NCBI GenBank assembly: GCA_934646835.1
Contig: CAKUES010000001.1
Coordinates: 124,001-188,000 of the forward strand
Source: an uncultured Coriobacteriales bacterium
GTDB lineage: Bacteria; Actinomycetota; Coriobacteriia; Coriobacteriales; QAMH01
DNA: 64,000 bases
Direction: 5' to 3'
Below the pieces are notes generated by a model, which saw only the letters and a list, made by a program, of their open reading frames with translations, searched no databases and had not been told where the DNA came from. Made by a program: the position numbers and the translations under genes. Of the stretch, positions 16,484 to 25,070 are shown one piece after another (the stretch's first letter is position 1; every line of letters starts with the position of its first letter).

Positions 16484-17107
16484 CTACGCCTCCTCACCAG
16501 AGGCAGCGTGCTCGAGCACGCACTCGGCCGCGGCCTCGAAGCCGGCCATGTAGCGTGCGTACCACGACTTGTGGATGAGCGTGATCACGAGGGCCACCGC
16601 GGCGACGGCCAGGCCCATGATCGTCGTGTCGAAGGCCAGAAGCAGGCTCTGGGCGAGAATCTCCGTATTGCCCTCGCCGATGGCGACCAGGCCCGGGCCC
16701 AGCGGGATCAACGTGCCCATGAGGCCGAGCATCGGCGCGATCTTGGCGATGCACTCGCTCAGCTTGAGGCGGTTGTCGTAGCGGTGCTGCTCGGCCGCGA
16801 CGAGGTTGACGGCAAGCGTCTCGCGCACGCTGTCGCTTGCCTTGGGATGCGCAAGCAGCTCGAGCAGAGCCTCGCGCTGGCGCTTGAGCAGGCCGCAAGC
16901 CCCGATGACCTGGCGGGCGTCGGCATCAGATGCCTGCAGCTCGTCGATGAGGGCGGGCATGGAGAGCTTGAAGTTGCGGCGCTCGGTGACGAACTCCGCG
17001 ATCAGCATGCCGAGCATCACAACCGTGACGACGGCCAAAACGATGAGGAGGAAGACGACCGGAGTCTGAAGCGAGCTCGCGGCAGTGCGCAAGATGGTTG
17101 AGAGCAT
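16484..17107 (-). CDS. MotA/TolQ/ExbB proton-channel family protein
   Basis: 207 aa from ATG 17107 with AAAGGA upstream. Membrane helices at about residues 15-40, 125-147 and 158-182; the family core IAPMLGLMGTLIPLGPGL and LLLAFDTTIMGLAVAAVAL is clear, including the conserved Thr. ExbB/TolQ homologues with a small partner convert proton motive force to mechanical work across the envelope. In a single-membrane bacterium there is no TonB receptor, so the partners may be the two surface proteins encoded just upstream. Confidence 0.88.
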   Translation of the reverse strand: MLSTILRTAASSLQTPVVFLLIVLAVVTVVMLGMLIAEFVTERRNFKLSMPALIDELQASDADARQVIGACGLLKRQREALLELLAHPKASDSVRETLAVNLVAAEQHRYDNRLKLSECIAKIAPMLGLMGTLIPLGPGLVAIGEGNTEILAQSLLLAFDTTIMGLAVAAVALVITLIHKSWYARYMAGFEAAAECVLEHAASGEEA

Positions 17108-17204
17108 AAGTGGTCCTTTCGAGGTTCAGGGGTTGCGCGGGGCGGAATGGGGCGGGGCAGCGGGGGTGCAGCGGGGGTGTTGGGGAATCGCTGATTGACG
17201 CGTG

Positions 17205-17237
17205 GTTTATGGGGAGGGACAGGGTCCCTCCCCTACG
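17205..17237 (+). repeat. Repeat B core, copy 2
   Basis: GTTTATGGGGAGGGACAGGG then TCCCTCCCCTACG; preceded by GGAATCGCTGATTGACGCG, a left-end-like sequence. Confidence 0.8.
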
Positions 17238-17251
17238 CGGGCGACGACTCT

Positions 17252-18349
17252 CTACTTGCGTTGCCGCTGGTAGACGAGCGTGCGGGTGATGAAGCCGAGT
17301 GCGATCAACGCAAGCGTCAGCGCGACGAGCAGCTGGTGGTAGTTGAGCTCCTTGCCGTCGAGGGCTTGCGCCTCCTTGGTCGGGCCCTCCTCAACCGCGC
17401 CGTTATCGGCATACGCAATCGCGGTCAGCGGCTCGTTGAGGTTGGCGAAGGTATTCGCGGGCTCGGGGTCATCCTCGGAGCTGCTGGCGGCGGACTCGTC
17501 ATCGGCGGCATCGCTGTCGTCGGCAGGCTCTTCGGCTGCGGCAGCAGGGCCGCTGCTCGCATCACCCTTGTTGCCAGCATGCGAGGTCCCGCCTCCGCCA
17601 CTAGCAGCACCGCCAGAGCCAGAACCAGGCTTATCGCTGCCAGAGCCGGGCTTATCGTCGGCACCCGCACCTCCGCCGGTCCCTCCCCCGCTGCCGGGAT
17701 CATCAGCACCGGGCTTGTCCGCACCGGGGTCGTCTTTGCCGGGATCATCGGCATCGTCATCTCCGCCGCTCGTCGCAACGAGGGCATCGATCTCCGCACT
17801 GGAGTTGAAACAGACGTTGCGGCCGTACCACATGCCGCTGTTGAGCTTGGAGTTGCCGTTGTAGGCGGAGTAGACCAGCACGCTGTTGAGTGCGCTGATG
17901 GCCATGGTGTAGTTGCGCGTCTTACCGTCGGAGTTGAGCTTGCCCATGATGTAGGACGGCGAGGCCTCCGTGCCGTCCGCGTTGCTCAGGCTCGCGGCCT
18001 CCTTGGGTTTGCCGGGGTAGACGGCGGTGTAGCTCGGGGTGAGCGTGAAGTTGACGGTCATTGAGCCGCCGCTCACGGTCAGCACCACGTTGCTCATACC
18101 CGCCATAGACGACGAGGTGCTCGCCGTGATGTGGTACCTGCCCGCAGGAATCTGTGAGGCCTTGATCGCCTTGCCCGTCACCGTGACCTTGTCGACCGCG
18201 GTGTAGTCCTTGCTCGGAGCGGCGATGTTGTACTCGGCAAAGGCAGCCGGCGCGCAAAAGCCGGTCAGGGTACAGGCGAGCAGCACGGCGGATGTGACGC
18301 GCGCTGCTCGCTGCAATTTATGTGTTGCCTGGTGGAACATGTAGGTCAT
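17252..18349 (-). CDS. Surface-anchored protein with NEAT-like domain and C-terminal membrane helix
   Basis: 365 aa. Signal peptide (ending near PAAFAE, residue 39); a beta domain at about 50-190 (IPAGRYHITAST, VVLTVSGGSMTVNFTL, YTMAISALNSVLVYSAYNGN); a Gly/Pro/Asp-rich spacer of about 100 residues; a C-terminal helix (LLVALTLALIALGFITRTLVY) and basic tail. So it is secreted and membrane-anchored. The beta domain matches that of the next protein upstream (AGNYFVTIST, FTLPVANLNEAFNIAIYSKS), marking them as paralogues. The strand order recalls NEAT haem-binding domains, but no haem-binding Tyr motif is certain. Gene order links it to the ExbB/DUF2149 pair and cobC-cobT. Confidence 0.7.
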   Translation of the reverse strand: MTYMFHQATHKLQRAARVTSAVLLACTLTGFCAPAAFAEYNIAAPSKDYTAVDKVTVTGKAIKASQIPAGRYHITASTSSSMAGMSNVVLTVSGGSMTVNFTLTPSYTAVYPGKPKEAASLSNADGTEASPSYIMGKLNSDGKTRNYTMAISALNSVLVYSAYNGNSKLNSGMWYGRNVCFNSSAEIDALVATSGGDDDADDPGKDDPGADKPGADDPGSGGGTGGGAGADDKPGSGSDKPGSGSGGAASGGGGTSHAGNKGDASSGPAAAAEEPADDSDAADDESAASSSEDDPEPANTFANLNEPLTAIAYADNGAVEEGPTKEAQALDGKELNYHQLLVALTLALIALGFITRTLVYQRQRK

Positions 18350-18382
18350 GAACCTTTCGGGGTGATTTGCGGGATTCCTATC

Positions 18383-19513
18383 TTACTCGGTGACGGTCAC
18401 CAGGCAGACGGGAGCGATGATGGTGCTGCCCTTTGCGGTCTTGCCCTTGGCCGTGAGGACGTAGGTGCCAGCGGTCTTGAACTTGAGGGCGACGGTTCCC
18501 TTCTTGGAGGCAATCTGAACGGCGGCGGCACCGTCAACGCCAAAGCGCTCGCTGCAGGTCACGGTGATCTTCTTGGCGCCCTTGACGGTGGTGAGCTTGT
18601 TCTTGCCGTTGGCCTTCTTGGCCTCGATACCCTTGAGGGTGAGGTTCAAAGCCTTGCCGACCTTAACGGTGGCAGTGCTCTTGTTGAACTTGGTGTAGAT
18701 GGCCTTGCCCTTAGAAGTGAAGGCGACGATAGAATCACCGTTCTTGACCTTTTCCTTGGCGGTCTTTTTGACGAGCTTGTCATCCTTGATGACGGCACTC
18801 TTAGCGAGCGCCTTCTTGTTAAGCATGTACTTGTCGCCTGCCGCTGCCAGGACCTCGGAGCAGCTCACCTTGCCGTCGTTGTTGGTATCGGTTGCAACGA
18901 CCTCGCGCTGTGCCATGGGGCTCAGGGCAGCATTGGTGTCGCTGGCGAGCATGCCGGCCTTGCTCACGCTCACCTTGACGTTTGCGGCAGCGACGAGTGC
19001 GGACTTGTCGACGCAGTTGACGCGGATCTTGCGGTTGAGCATCACCTTATAGCTCTTGCTGTAGATGGCGATGTTGAAGGCCTCGTTGAGGTTGGCAACC
19101 GGAAGGGTGAAGCGGCTTCCGGGCTTGAGCTGTCCTACAGAGTTGAGGGAGGTCGTCTCCACGCCGCGGATGTAGCGAGGATCGGTAGTGACGTCGCCAT
19201 CCTTGGCTGCGGCCTCGTACTCGTCAACGGTGCCCAGCCACACGAATTTGTAGCCCGTGTGGTCGAAGGAAACCGTAGCGCCCTCCTTGTCGATAGAGAG
19301 CACGCCCTCGGTCGGTTTGAAATACTTGTTGTCAGTGCTGATGGTCACGAAGTAGTTGCCGGCCTTGACGCTGGTTGCCGCGATGGAGTCGTCGGGAGGG
19401 AGAGGCTGGGAGGGATCGGCAAAAGCGGCAGCGGGGACGCACATGCTGCCGGCGAGTGCGGCGGCGAGCATGCTGGCTGCGATCTTAGTGCTGCGGTTGT
19501 TGGTGCGGGTCAT
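18383..19513 (-). CDS. Secreted protein with NEAT-like domain and EF-hand-like loop
   Basis: 376 aa from ATG 19513 with AAGGAG 6 nt upstream. Signal peptide (cleavage near AAAFADP); a beta domain at about 45-190 paralogous to the neighbouring surface protein; an EF-hand-like calcium loop DTNNDGKVSCSE near residue 208, similar to dockerin or EF-hand segments; then a Lys-rich C-terminal region of several small beta repeats (VKVGKALNLTLKGIEAKK, GTVALKFKTAGTYVLTAKGK). No membrane anchor. It may capture a ligand and pass it to the anchored paralogue. Ligand unknown; location in the cobalamin block suggests cobalt or a tetrapyrrole. Confidence 0.65.
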   Translation of the reverse strand: MTRTNNRSTKIAASMLAAALAGSMCVPAAAFADPSQPLPPDDSIAATSVKAGNYFVTISTDNKYFKPTEGVLSIDKEGATVSFDHTGYKFVWLGTVDEYEAAAKDGDVTTDPRYIRGVETTSLNSVGQLKPGSRFTLPVANLNEAFNIAIYSKSYKVMLNRKIRVNCVDKSALVAAANVKVSVSKAGMLASDTNAALSPMAQREVVATDTNNDGKVSCSEVLAAAGDKYMLNKKALAKSAVIKDDKLVKKTAKEKVKNGDSIVAFTSKGKAIYTKFNKSTATVKVGKALNLTLKGIEAKKANGKNKLTTVKGAKKITVTCSERFGVDGAAAVQIASKKGTVALKFKTAGTYVLTAKGKTAKGSTIIAPVCLVTVTE

Positions 19514-19567
19514 GGGTTTCTCCTTTGGTAGTGGTGTTACTTGCTATGGGTTGTGTCAGGTTGCTGT

Positions 19568-19594
19568 GGCGCCGACTTCGTCTGGCGCCTACGT
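19568..19594 (+). repeat. 27-bp palindromic repeat C, copy 2
   Basis: GGCGCCGACTTCGTCTGGCG followed by CCTACGT. Confidence 0.8.
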
Positions 19595-19647
19595 GGGGTT
19601 TGGGGCTCGCTGGTGCTGACGCGATGCCCGTTGCGGCTTGCAGCGGT

Positions 19648-19669
19648 GGGGCTGAATAAATTCAGCCCC
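19648..19669. repeat. 22-bp palindrome followed by TACGT
   Basis: GGGGCTGAATAAATTCAGCCCC... palindrome (arms GGGGCTGAA/TTCAGCCCC) ending CCCCTACGTA, the same CCTACGT end as repeats B and C. Confidence 0.6.
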
Positions 19670-19740
19670 TACGTATTGCGTCCGCGTGGGGTCTGGGGCT
19701 CACAGGCGCTTCTCAGGTTCCGAATGGGGCTTCCAACCGC

Positions 19741-20355
19741 CTACAGCGGGACGGGGTCGACGATGGTGAAGCCGCCGTCCCCATCGAGGGCGATCGTCGC
19801 ACGATAGCCGCCGCAGTTGGGGACGTACCAGTCGTGGAAGGAACGCCGCTCCTGCGCGTAGCGGGCCATAACGGCCATCACCGTGCCACCATGGGCGACG
19901 ATAGTAAGCTCGTCTTCCCCGGCAGCGGCCGCAATCGAGACAAGCTGGGCGAACGCATCGGCAACACGGGCTGTGAACTGGGAGTTCGTCTCCCCCTGCG
20001 AGCAGGGGTCCTCGCAGTTGCTCTCCACCCACCTGCGGTAGCGCGCGTCGTCTTTGAGGTCCCCAAAGTTCTTTCCCTCGAAGATCCCAAAATCGGTCTC
20101 GCGCAAATCTTCCACGACAAGCTGTCGTGCGTTTGGAAAGCATATTTGCGCGGTCTGGCGCGCACGCAGAAGCGGGCTCACGTAGACCTTGCCCACGCTC
20201 AGGTCCGGCTCACGCTGCTGGCAGACCTCGATGCCTTGTTCGCACAGCGGCTCGTCGATGATGCCGTTGTAGCGGTGCTCGAGGTTACCCTTGGTCTGCG
20301 CGTGGCGCATGAGCGTCAGCTGTATTGTGCGCGGTTGCTGCATGTTCTCCTGCAT
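19741..20355 (-). CDS. cobC: Alpha-ribazole phosphatase-type histidine phosphatase
   Basis: 204 aa. Histidine phosphatase fold: catalytic LMRHAQTKGN (His near residue 17), SPLLRARQTAQ, LRETDFGIFEGK, and the second His in IVAHGGTVMAV. CobC removes the phosphate from alpha-ribazole-5'-phosphate or adenosylcobalamin-5'-phosphate, the last step of nucleotide-loop assembly. It lies 27 bases downstream of cobT. Two ATGs (20355, and 20343 after AGGAG) are possible. The family is broad, so the CobC call rests on the neighbouring cobT. Confidence 0.82.
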   Translation of the reverse strand: MQENMQQPRTIQLTLMRHAQTKGNLEHRYNGIIDEPLCEQGIEVCQQREPDLSVGKVYVSPLLRARQTAQICFPNARQLVVEDLRETDFGIFEGKNFGDLKDDARYRRWVESNCEDPCSQGETNSQFTARVADAFAQLVSIAAAAGEDELTIVAHGGTVMAVMARYAQERRSFHDWYVPNCGGYRATIALDGDGGFTIVDPVPL

Positions 20356-20382
20356 CTCCTTACTCGTCCGCCTGCCCCGCTG

Positions 20383-21438
20383 CTACTGCGGGTTGACCTC
20401 GTAGGCCTCAAGCCCGATGGCATCGAACGAGGTGCCGTTGTAGAGCGCGAGCGCCATGTCGAGCATGGGCACGAGGCAGACCGCGCCAGTGCCCTCGCCC
20501 AGGCGCATCCCGGCGCTGATGATCGGCGCAAGGCCCAGCGCGGCGAGCACGCTCTCACCTGCCGGCTCGCCGGAGACGTGGGTCGCGATCATCGCGCAGC
20601 TGCACGCCGGGCAGACGCGCTTTGCGATAAGCGCAGCCACGGCGCTGATGAAGCCGTCGATGAGGACGGGGATGCCGTAGAGGGCACCGCCGATGAACAA
20701 ACCCGTGATGCCCGCGATGTCGTAGCCACCGACCTTGGCGAGCACGTCGATCGCATCATCGGCATCCGGCTGGTTGAGCTCGATGGCGCGCTTGATAGCG
20801 TCGATCTTGCGAGCGAGGCCCGCGCTCGTGAGGCCCGCGCCCACGCCGGTCATCTCCTCGACGCTGCGACCGAGCAGCACAGAGGCCACGGCGCTCGAGG
20901 TGGTGGTGTTGCCGATACCCATCTCGCCGGAGACCACGAGCTTGTAGCCGAGCTCGCGCACTTGGGCGACCATGTCAATGCCGACCTCAATCGCGCGCAG
21001 CGCTTGCTCGCGCGTCATGGCGGGCCCGAGCGTCATATCGGCCGTGCCGCGCGTGATGTGGTAGTCGCGCACGCCCTCGACGGGGGTGACCATGCCCATG
21101 TCGACGGGGATGACGTCGATGCCAGCCGTCTTGGCCATGACGCATACCGACGAGATGTTCTTGTGCATGTTGTCCGCGATCAGCGTCGTGACCTCGGGGC
21201 CGGACTGCGACACACCCTGCGCGACCACGCCGTTGTCAGCGCACATGGCGATCACGCAGCGCTTGGAGATGTCGACCTGCTCGCTTGCCTGCAGGCCCGC
21301 GATTTGCACGACGATGTCCTCGAGCACACCGAGGCTGCCGATGGGCTTGGCCACGCTGTTCCAATGGTCGACCGCCGCGGCCTGCGCCGCCTGGTCGAGC
21401 CCGGGAATGGACTCGTTTATCTGCTTGAGGTCCAGCAT
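20383..21438 (-). CDS. cobT: Nicotinate-nucleotide--dimethylbenzimidazole phosphoribosyltransferase
   Basis: 351 aa, normal family length. CobT activates the lower ligand base by transferring ribose phosphate from nicotinate mononucleotide. Conserved blocks: KPIGSLGVLEDIVVQIAGLQ, CADNGVVAQGVSQSG, GEMGIGNTTTSSAV, GGYDIAGITGLFIGGAL and the catalytic Glu in GMRLGEGTGA (about residue 320). It precedes cobC in the same direction. No lower-ligand synthesis gene (bluB or bza) is in the window, so the base must come from elsewhere or be scavenged. Confidence 0.97.
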   Translation of the reverse strand: MLDLKQINESIPGLDQAAQAAAVDHWNSVAKPIGSLGVLEDIVVQIAGLQASEQVDISKRCVIAMCADNGVVAQGVSQSGPEVTTLIADNMHKNISSVCVMAKTAGIDVIPVDMGMVTPVEGVRDYHITRGTADMTLGPAMTREQALRAIEVGIDMVAQVRELGYKLVVSGEMGIGNTTTSSAVASVLLGRSVEEMTGVGAGLTSAGLARKIDAIKRAIELNQPDADDAIDVLAKVGGYDIAGITGLFIGGALYGIPVLIDGFISAVAALIAKRVCPACSCAMIATHVSGEPAGESVLAALGLAPIISAGMRLGEGTGAVCLVPMLDMALALYNGTSFDAIGLEAYEVNPQ

Positions 21439-21562
21439 CTTGCTCCTCTGCTTGCTTCTCGTTGCTACTTGGGGGCGGTCGAAGGCGGGGACCGAATCCT
21501 TCAGGTTTTGTCCTCTCTACGACTCTCCGGCTTTCAGGCCTAATGTAGCCAATGTGTACCTA

Positions 21563-21673
21563 GGAAAACGCTAAATAATGCGAGGTTTATGGGAAGGGAC
21601 AGGGTCCCTCCCCTACGTAACCAGCGGTTTTGTCAATCACATGCAGTGGATATCCGCTTTAATCAGCGTTTCC
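21563..21673 (+). mobile_element. 111-bp MITE-like unit (repeat B-long, copy 1)
   Basis: Ends are imperfect inverted repeats (GGAAAACGCTAAATAATGCG and CTTTAATCAGCGTTTCC). It contains repeat B core (TTTATGGGAAGGGACAGGG...) and GTCAATCACATGCAGTGGAT. CTA flanks both ends, a possible target duplication. Exactly the same length as the copies at 43621 and 47533. No coding capacity. Confidence 0.7.
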
Positions 21674-21839
21674 CTAGTCAATGTGGGCCAACTTGTCACT
21701 GGCACACATTGACTACGACTGCTTGGGTCCCCTCTCTCTCATTTGACAGGGTATGCCGAGCATTTGGCGCCGTCACTGTCATCGGTGCACAAATAGGCTT
21801 GGCGCTTTTGTCGGGTTTGAACGACTACGAGGCTACCAG
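21674..21839. other. Intergenic stretch without gene
   Basis: Holds a short repeat A-like word (CTTGTCACTGGCACACATTGAC near 21690-21711) and no convincing coding sequence. Confidence 0.4.
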
Positions 21840-21899
21840 TTACGTAGGGGAGGGACCCTGTCCCTCCCCATAAACCTCGCATTGATCAGCGTCTCCCTA
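21840..21899 (-). repeat. Repeat B, copy 4 (inverted, left part of 111-bp unit)
   Basis: TTACGTAGGGGAGGGACCCTG... through CTCGCATTGATCAGCGTCTC, i.e. the left half of the 111-bp unit in reverse orientation, abutting the stop of cbiC. Confidence 0.75.
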
Positions 21900-22595
21900 G
21901 CCCTGCCAGCCGCGAGCCGTGGGGTCGAGCATATCGGCCGCGCCATAGGCGAGCGTGTTGCAGATCGCAGCGGCAACATTGCTGCCGCCCTTGCGCCCAA
22001 AGGCGACGATCGCGGGCACGTCGAGCTCCTGGCACAGGTCGAAGATGAGCTCCTTGGCCTCGACGACGTTCACAAAGCCGACCGGCGCGCCGATGATGAG
22101 CGAAGGGCGCAAGCCGTCGCGCATGAGGTCAGCCAGGGCCAGCAGGGCAGTAGGAGCATTGCCGACGGCGAAGACCGCGTTGGGGTACTCGCTCGAGGCC
22201 CTCATGACAGACGCGACGGCGCGCGTGACGCCGAGCTCCTTGGCCTGCGCCTTGATCGACTCCTCCGCCATGTAGCAGCGCGCCTGCGCACCGAGCTTGG
22301 CGAGCGCGGGCTTGCTCACGCCGGAAAACGCCATGTTGGTGTCGGTGACGATGGTGGCGTTGCCCGCTGCGAGCACAGCCTTGGCGCGCTCGACCGCATG
22401 CGACGTGAAGTGCAGGTTAGCCGCATAGTCGAAATCCGCCGTCGTGTGGATGACGCGCTTCACGACAGGCAGGTTCTCCTCGCAGATGTCGATGCCGAGC
22501 GCCGCAAGTTCCTCGTTGATGATCGCCATGCTCGTACGCTCGATGTCAGCCGGCAGCGTGTGCTCTCTGCCGGCAAATGCCGATTGCTTCTCCAT
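21897..22595 (-). CDS. cbiC: Cobalt-precorrin-8 (precorrin-8X) methylmutase
   Basis: 232 aa from ATG 22595 with AGGAAGG upstream. The enzyme moves the C-11 methyl to C-12 to give cobyrinate. Conserved features: RVIHTTADFDYAANLHF (catalytic His in the VIHTTAD block), ATIVTDTNMAFSGVSK, GNAPTALLAL and PVGFVNVVEAKE, GRKGGSNVAAAICNTL. Length is close to the usual 210-240. It lies between repeat A copy 2 and repeat B copy 4, downstream of cbiP in the same direction. Confidence 0.96.
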   Translation of the reverse strand: MEKQSAFAGREHTLPADIERTSMAIINEELAALGIDICEENLPVVKRVIHTTADFDYAANLHFTSHAVERAKAVLAAGNATIVTDTNMAFSGVSKPALAKLGAQARCYMAEESIKAQAKELGVTRAVASVMRASSEYPNAVFAVGNAPTALLALADLMRDGLRPSLIIGAPVGFVNVVEAKELIFDLCQELDVPAIVAFGRKGGSNVAAAICNTLAYGAADMLDPTARGWQG

Positions 22596-22623
22596 TGTTG
22601 CCTTCCTTCTTCCTGTTGCCACA

Positions 22624-22728
22624 GTGACACACTTTGTGCCAGTGACATTGTGTGTCATGCCGTAGAGTCGCAGGAAATCCCCGAGTCTTCTGCATGACAC
22701 ACAATGTCACTGGCACAAAGTGTGTCAC
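22624..22728. repeat. Repeat A, copy 2
   Basis: GTGACACACTTTGTGCCAGTG ... CACTGGCACAAAGTGTGTCAC around TAGAGTCGCAGGAAATCCCC; immediately upstream of the cbiC ribosome site. Confidence 0.88.
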
Positions 22729-22776
22729 GACCATTGCCCACAACTTCAACAGGCCCGCGGCTCTCTGCCACCTGAT

Positions 22777-22803
22777 GGCGCCGACTTCGTCTGGCGCCTA
22801 CGT
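22777..22803 (+). repeat. 27-bp palindromic repeat C, copy 3
   Basis: GGCGCCGACTTCGTCTGGCG then CCTACGT. Together with copy 4 at 23120 (inverted) it brackets a 340-bp segment. Confidence 0.8.
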
Positions 22804-23119
22804 GAGGTCTGGGACCCGCCGTTGCTACCACAATGCTCGTTGCGCGTTGCGACAAAGGCGCTGCGCGCGCCCCAAACTGTTGCAGCTGGCGCTGCGACAA
22901 GCCCTTCGTAGGGGAGGGACCCTGTCCCTCCCCATGGACCGTGCTTCCTCGACGGGCCCCATAACGCTTGAACCCGCCGTTGCCCACGCGCAAACGCCGA
23001 TGGGTCGTCGGGCTTACGTCGCAGCGCCAGCTGCGGCATTCCAAGGCGCGCGAAGCGCGCAGCACTCTTGCCGCGACGATCGTCGAGTATCGCGTCAGCA
23101 CCGACGAGCTCCAAACCCC
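22804..23119. repeat. Composite inverted segment between repeat C copies
   Basis: Between the inverted repeat C copies lie GCAGCTGGCGCTGCGAC (22883-22899) and its near-complement GTCGCAGCGCCAGCTGC (23018-23034), GTTGCGACAAAGGCGCTGCG, and repeat B core in reverse (22907-22935). A similar layout recurs at 24884-25097. No gene. Confidence 0.6.
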
Positions 23120-23146
23120 ACGTAGGCGCCAGACGAAGTCGGCGCC
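23120..23146 (-). repeat. 27-bp palindromic repeat C, copy 4
   Basis: ACGTAGGCGCCAGACGAAG then TCGGCGCC, reverse orientation to copy 3. Confidence 0.8.
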
Positions 23147-23207
23147 ATCGGGTAGCAGTGGGCTAGCGAACGCCTACAGGGCTGCTAGACACCCGCAGGC
23201 TGCAACC

Positions 23208-24692
23208 TCAACCCCTCTCGTACTCGTCCATCGCGCTGTAAATCAACCCCATGTCCAGCGCTTCGCGTACCGCTGCGGCGAGGATGTTGATTTGCTCGTC
23301 TTGGTACTCGCGATGCGTCTTGGCCTTGGCCACCTGCGCGTCGACACCCTTCTTGCCGAGCAAGTGCCGCACCAGCGCATCGACCAGCTCGCCGGAGTCG
23401 AAGAGGCCATGGAGGTAGGTGCCAAAGACGCTTCCCTTGGCCGCGCCCTCCGCACGCCCGTCCTCAAGCTCGCAAAACGAACAAGCCTCCTCGAACTCGG
23501 TCTTGCCCATGTGAATCTCGTAGCCGTCGAGCTGCACGCCGACAAAGGGCTCGGCGCACACCGTCGCGTGCATGCGCGTCCTCGTCTTCTCGCTCGTCAA
23601 CGTGGTCACGCAAGGCAGCAGGCCCAGCCCGTCGAGGCTACCCTTGTGCTCGACACCGATCGGGTCGACGACCTTGCGGCCGAGCATCTGGTACCCACCA
23701 CACACACCGAGGACGAGCACGCCGTTGCTCGCCAGACGCGGGATGGCGACCGCAAGACCCGTCTCGCGCATCCAGAGCAAGTCGTCCATCGTGTTCTTCG
23801 TGCCCGGAACGATGACGGCGTCGGGCATACCCAGCTCGTCGGCGCTGCTCACGTAGCGCACGCTCACGAGCTCGTGGTGCTCGAGCGGCGCGAAGTCCGT
23901 GAAGTTCGACAGGCGCGGCAGGCGGATGACGGCGATGTCGAGCGCCTTGTCCGCCGCAGAGGTGTGCAGCAGGCGCGGAGCGAGTGAGTCCTCGTCGTCG
24001 ACGTCGGCATAGGTGTAGGGCACCACGCCCGCGACGCGGATGCCCGTCTTGTCCTCGAGCATCTCGAGGCCGGGATCGAGCAGTGCAGGATCGCCGCGGA
24101 ACTTGTTGATGACCATGCCGACGATGCGCTCGCGCTCCTCGGGCTCGAGAAGCTCGACCGTGCCGAAAAGCTGCGCGAACACGCCGCCGCGGTCAATGTC
24201 GCCCACGAGCAAGACCGGGGCGTTTGCCATCCTGGCCATGCCCATGTTGACGATGTCGTTGTCTTTGAGGTTGATCTCTGCCGGACTGCCCGCGCCCTCG
24301 ATGACGATGATGTCATTGTCCGCGGCCAGGGAGTCATAGGCCTCCATGATGTCGGGGACAAGCGTCGACTTCATGGCGAAGTACTCGCTCGCCTGGTAGT
24401 TGCCGCGGACCTCGCCGTTGACGATGAGCTGGCTGCCCACATCGCTTGCGGGCTTGAGCAAGATGGGGTTCATGCGCACGTCCGGCTCGAGGCCGGAGGC
24501 GTACGCCTGCACCACCTGCGCGCGACCCATCTCCAGGCCGTCTTGCGTGATGTAGCTGTTGAGTGCCATGTTCTGGCTCTTGAACGGGGCAACGCGATGG
24601 CCGTCTTGCTTGAAGATGCGGCACAAAGCGGCGACGAGCAAGCTCTTGCCTGCTCCAGACATCGTCCCCTGCACCATGATACTCTTTGTCAT
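23208..24692 (-). CDS. cbiP: Cobyric acid synthase
   Basis: 494 aa from ATG 24692 with AGGAGGG 5 nt upstream. CbiP (CobQ) amidates adenosylcobyrinate a,c-diamide at four positions with glutamine and ATP. The N-terminal dethiobiotin-synthetase-like ATPase has MVQGTMSGAGKSLLVAALCR and PFKSQNMALNSY; the C-terminal class I glutaminase has the nucleophile in VLGVCGGYQMLG and the late His in FGTYLHGLFD. Normal length. Flanked on both sides by repeat clusters, still in line with cobD upstream and cbiC downstream. Confidence 0.97.
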   Translation of the reverse strand: MTKSIMVQGTMSGAGKSLLVAALCRIFKQDGHRVAPFKSQNMALNSYITQDGLEMGRAQVVQAYASGLEPDVRMNPILLKPASDVGSQLIVNGEVRGNYQASEYFAMKSTLVPDIMEAYDSLAADNDIIVIEGAGSPAEINLKDNDIVNMGMARMANAPVLLVGDIDRGGVFAQLFGTVELLEPEERERIVGMVINKFRGDPALLDPGLEMLEDKTGIRVAGVVPYTYADVDDEDSLAPRLLHTSAADKALDIAVIRLPRLSNFTDFAPLEHHELVSVRYVSSADELGMPDAVIVPGTKNTMDDLLWMRETGLAVAIPRLASNGVLVLGVCGGYQMLGRKVVDPIGVEHKGSLDGLGLLPCVTTLTSEKTRTRMHATVCAEPFVGVQLDGYEIHMGKTEFEEACSFCELEDGRAEGAAKGSVFGTYLHGLFDSGELVDALVRHLLGKKGVDAQVAKAKTHREYQDEQINILAAAVREALDMGLIYSAMDEYERG

Positions 24693-24712
24693 TGAGACCC
24701 TCCTTTCCTCCT

Positions 24713-24818
24713 GTGACACACATTGTGCCAGTGACATTGTGTTTCACGGCAAAACCGCTCGGGCATACCGCAAACCCAAACCCGTGATACACAATGTCAC
24801 TGGCACAATGTGTGTCAC
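24713..24818. repeat. Repeat A, copy 3
   Basis: Variant ends GTGACACACATTGTGCCAGTG / CACTGGCACAATGTGTGTCAC around a different centre (AAAACCGCTCGGGC), right upstream of the cbiP ribosome site. Confidence 0.85.
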
Positions 24819-24883
24819 ATCTGCACCGACGACGCATAACCTACGCCACCCTGCAGATATCCGCCGACCCGCTGCAACCTATT

Positions 24884-24910
24884 GGCGCCGACTTCGTCTG
24901 GCGCCTACGT
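24884..24910 (+). repeat. 27-bp palindromic repeat C, copy 5
   Basis: GGCGCCGACTTCGTCTGGCG then CCTACGT; pairs with the inverted copy at 25071. Confidence 0.8.
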
Positions 24911-25070
24911 CAGCTTTGGAACCCAACGGCGCTACCGCGCAAACACCGGCGAGCCGCAAGGCCCCGTCGTCGCAGCGCCAGCTGCGACACGTTAGGGCGC
25001 GCGGAGCGCGCAGCGCTCTTGTCGCGGCACACGGCGGGCATTGCGCAAGTACCGGCGAGCCGCAGACCCC
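24911..25070. repeat. Inner segment of second composite repeat
   Basis: Contains CGTCGCAGCGCCAGCTGCGA and GGGCGCGCGGAGCGCGCAGC, words also present at 23015-23070. Same order as the 22804-23119 segment. No gene. Confidence 0.55.

Noticed and set aside
16175..17107. MotA/MotB flagellar stator
   Set aside because: The second gene has no peptidoglycan-binding OmpA-like domain and no flagellar gene is near; DUF2149 fits better.
21563..21673. Insertion sequence with transposase
   Set aside because: The 111-bp unit has no coding capacity and no transposase gene was found anywhere in the window.
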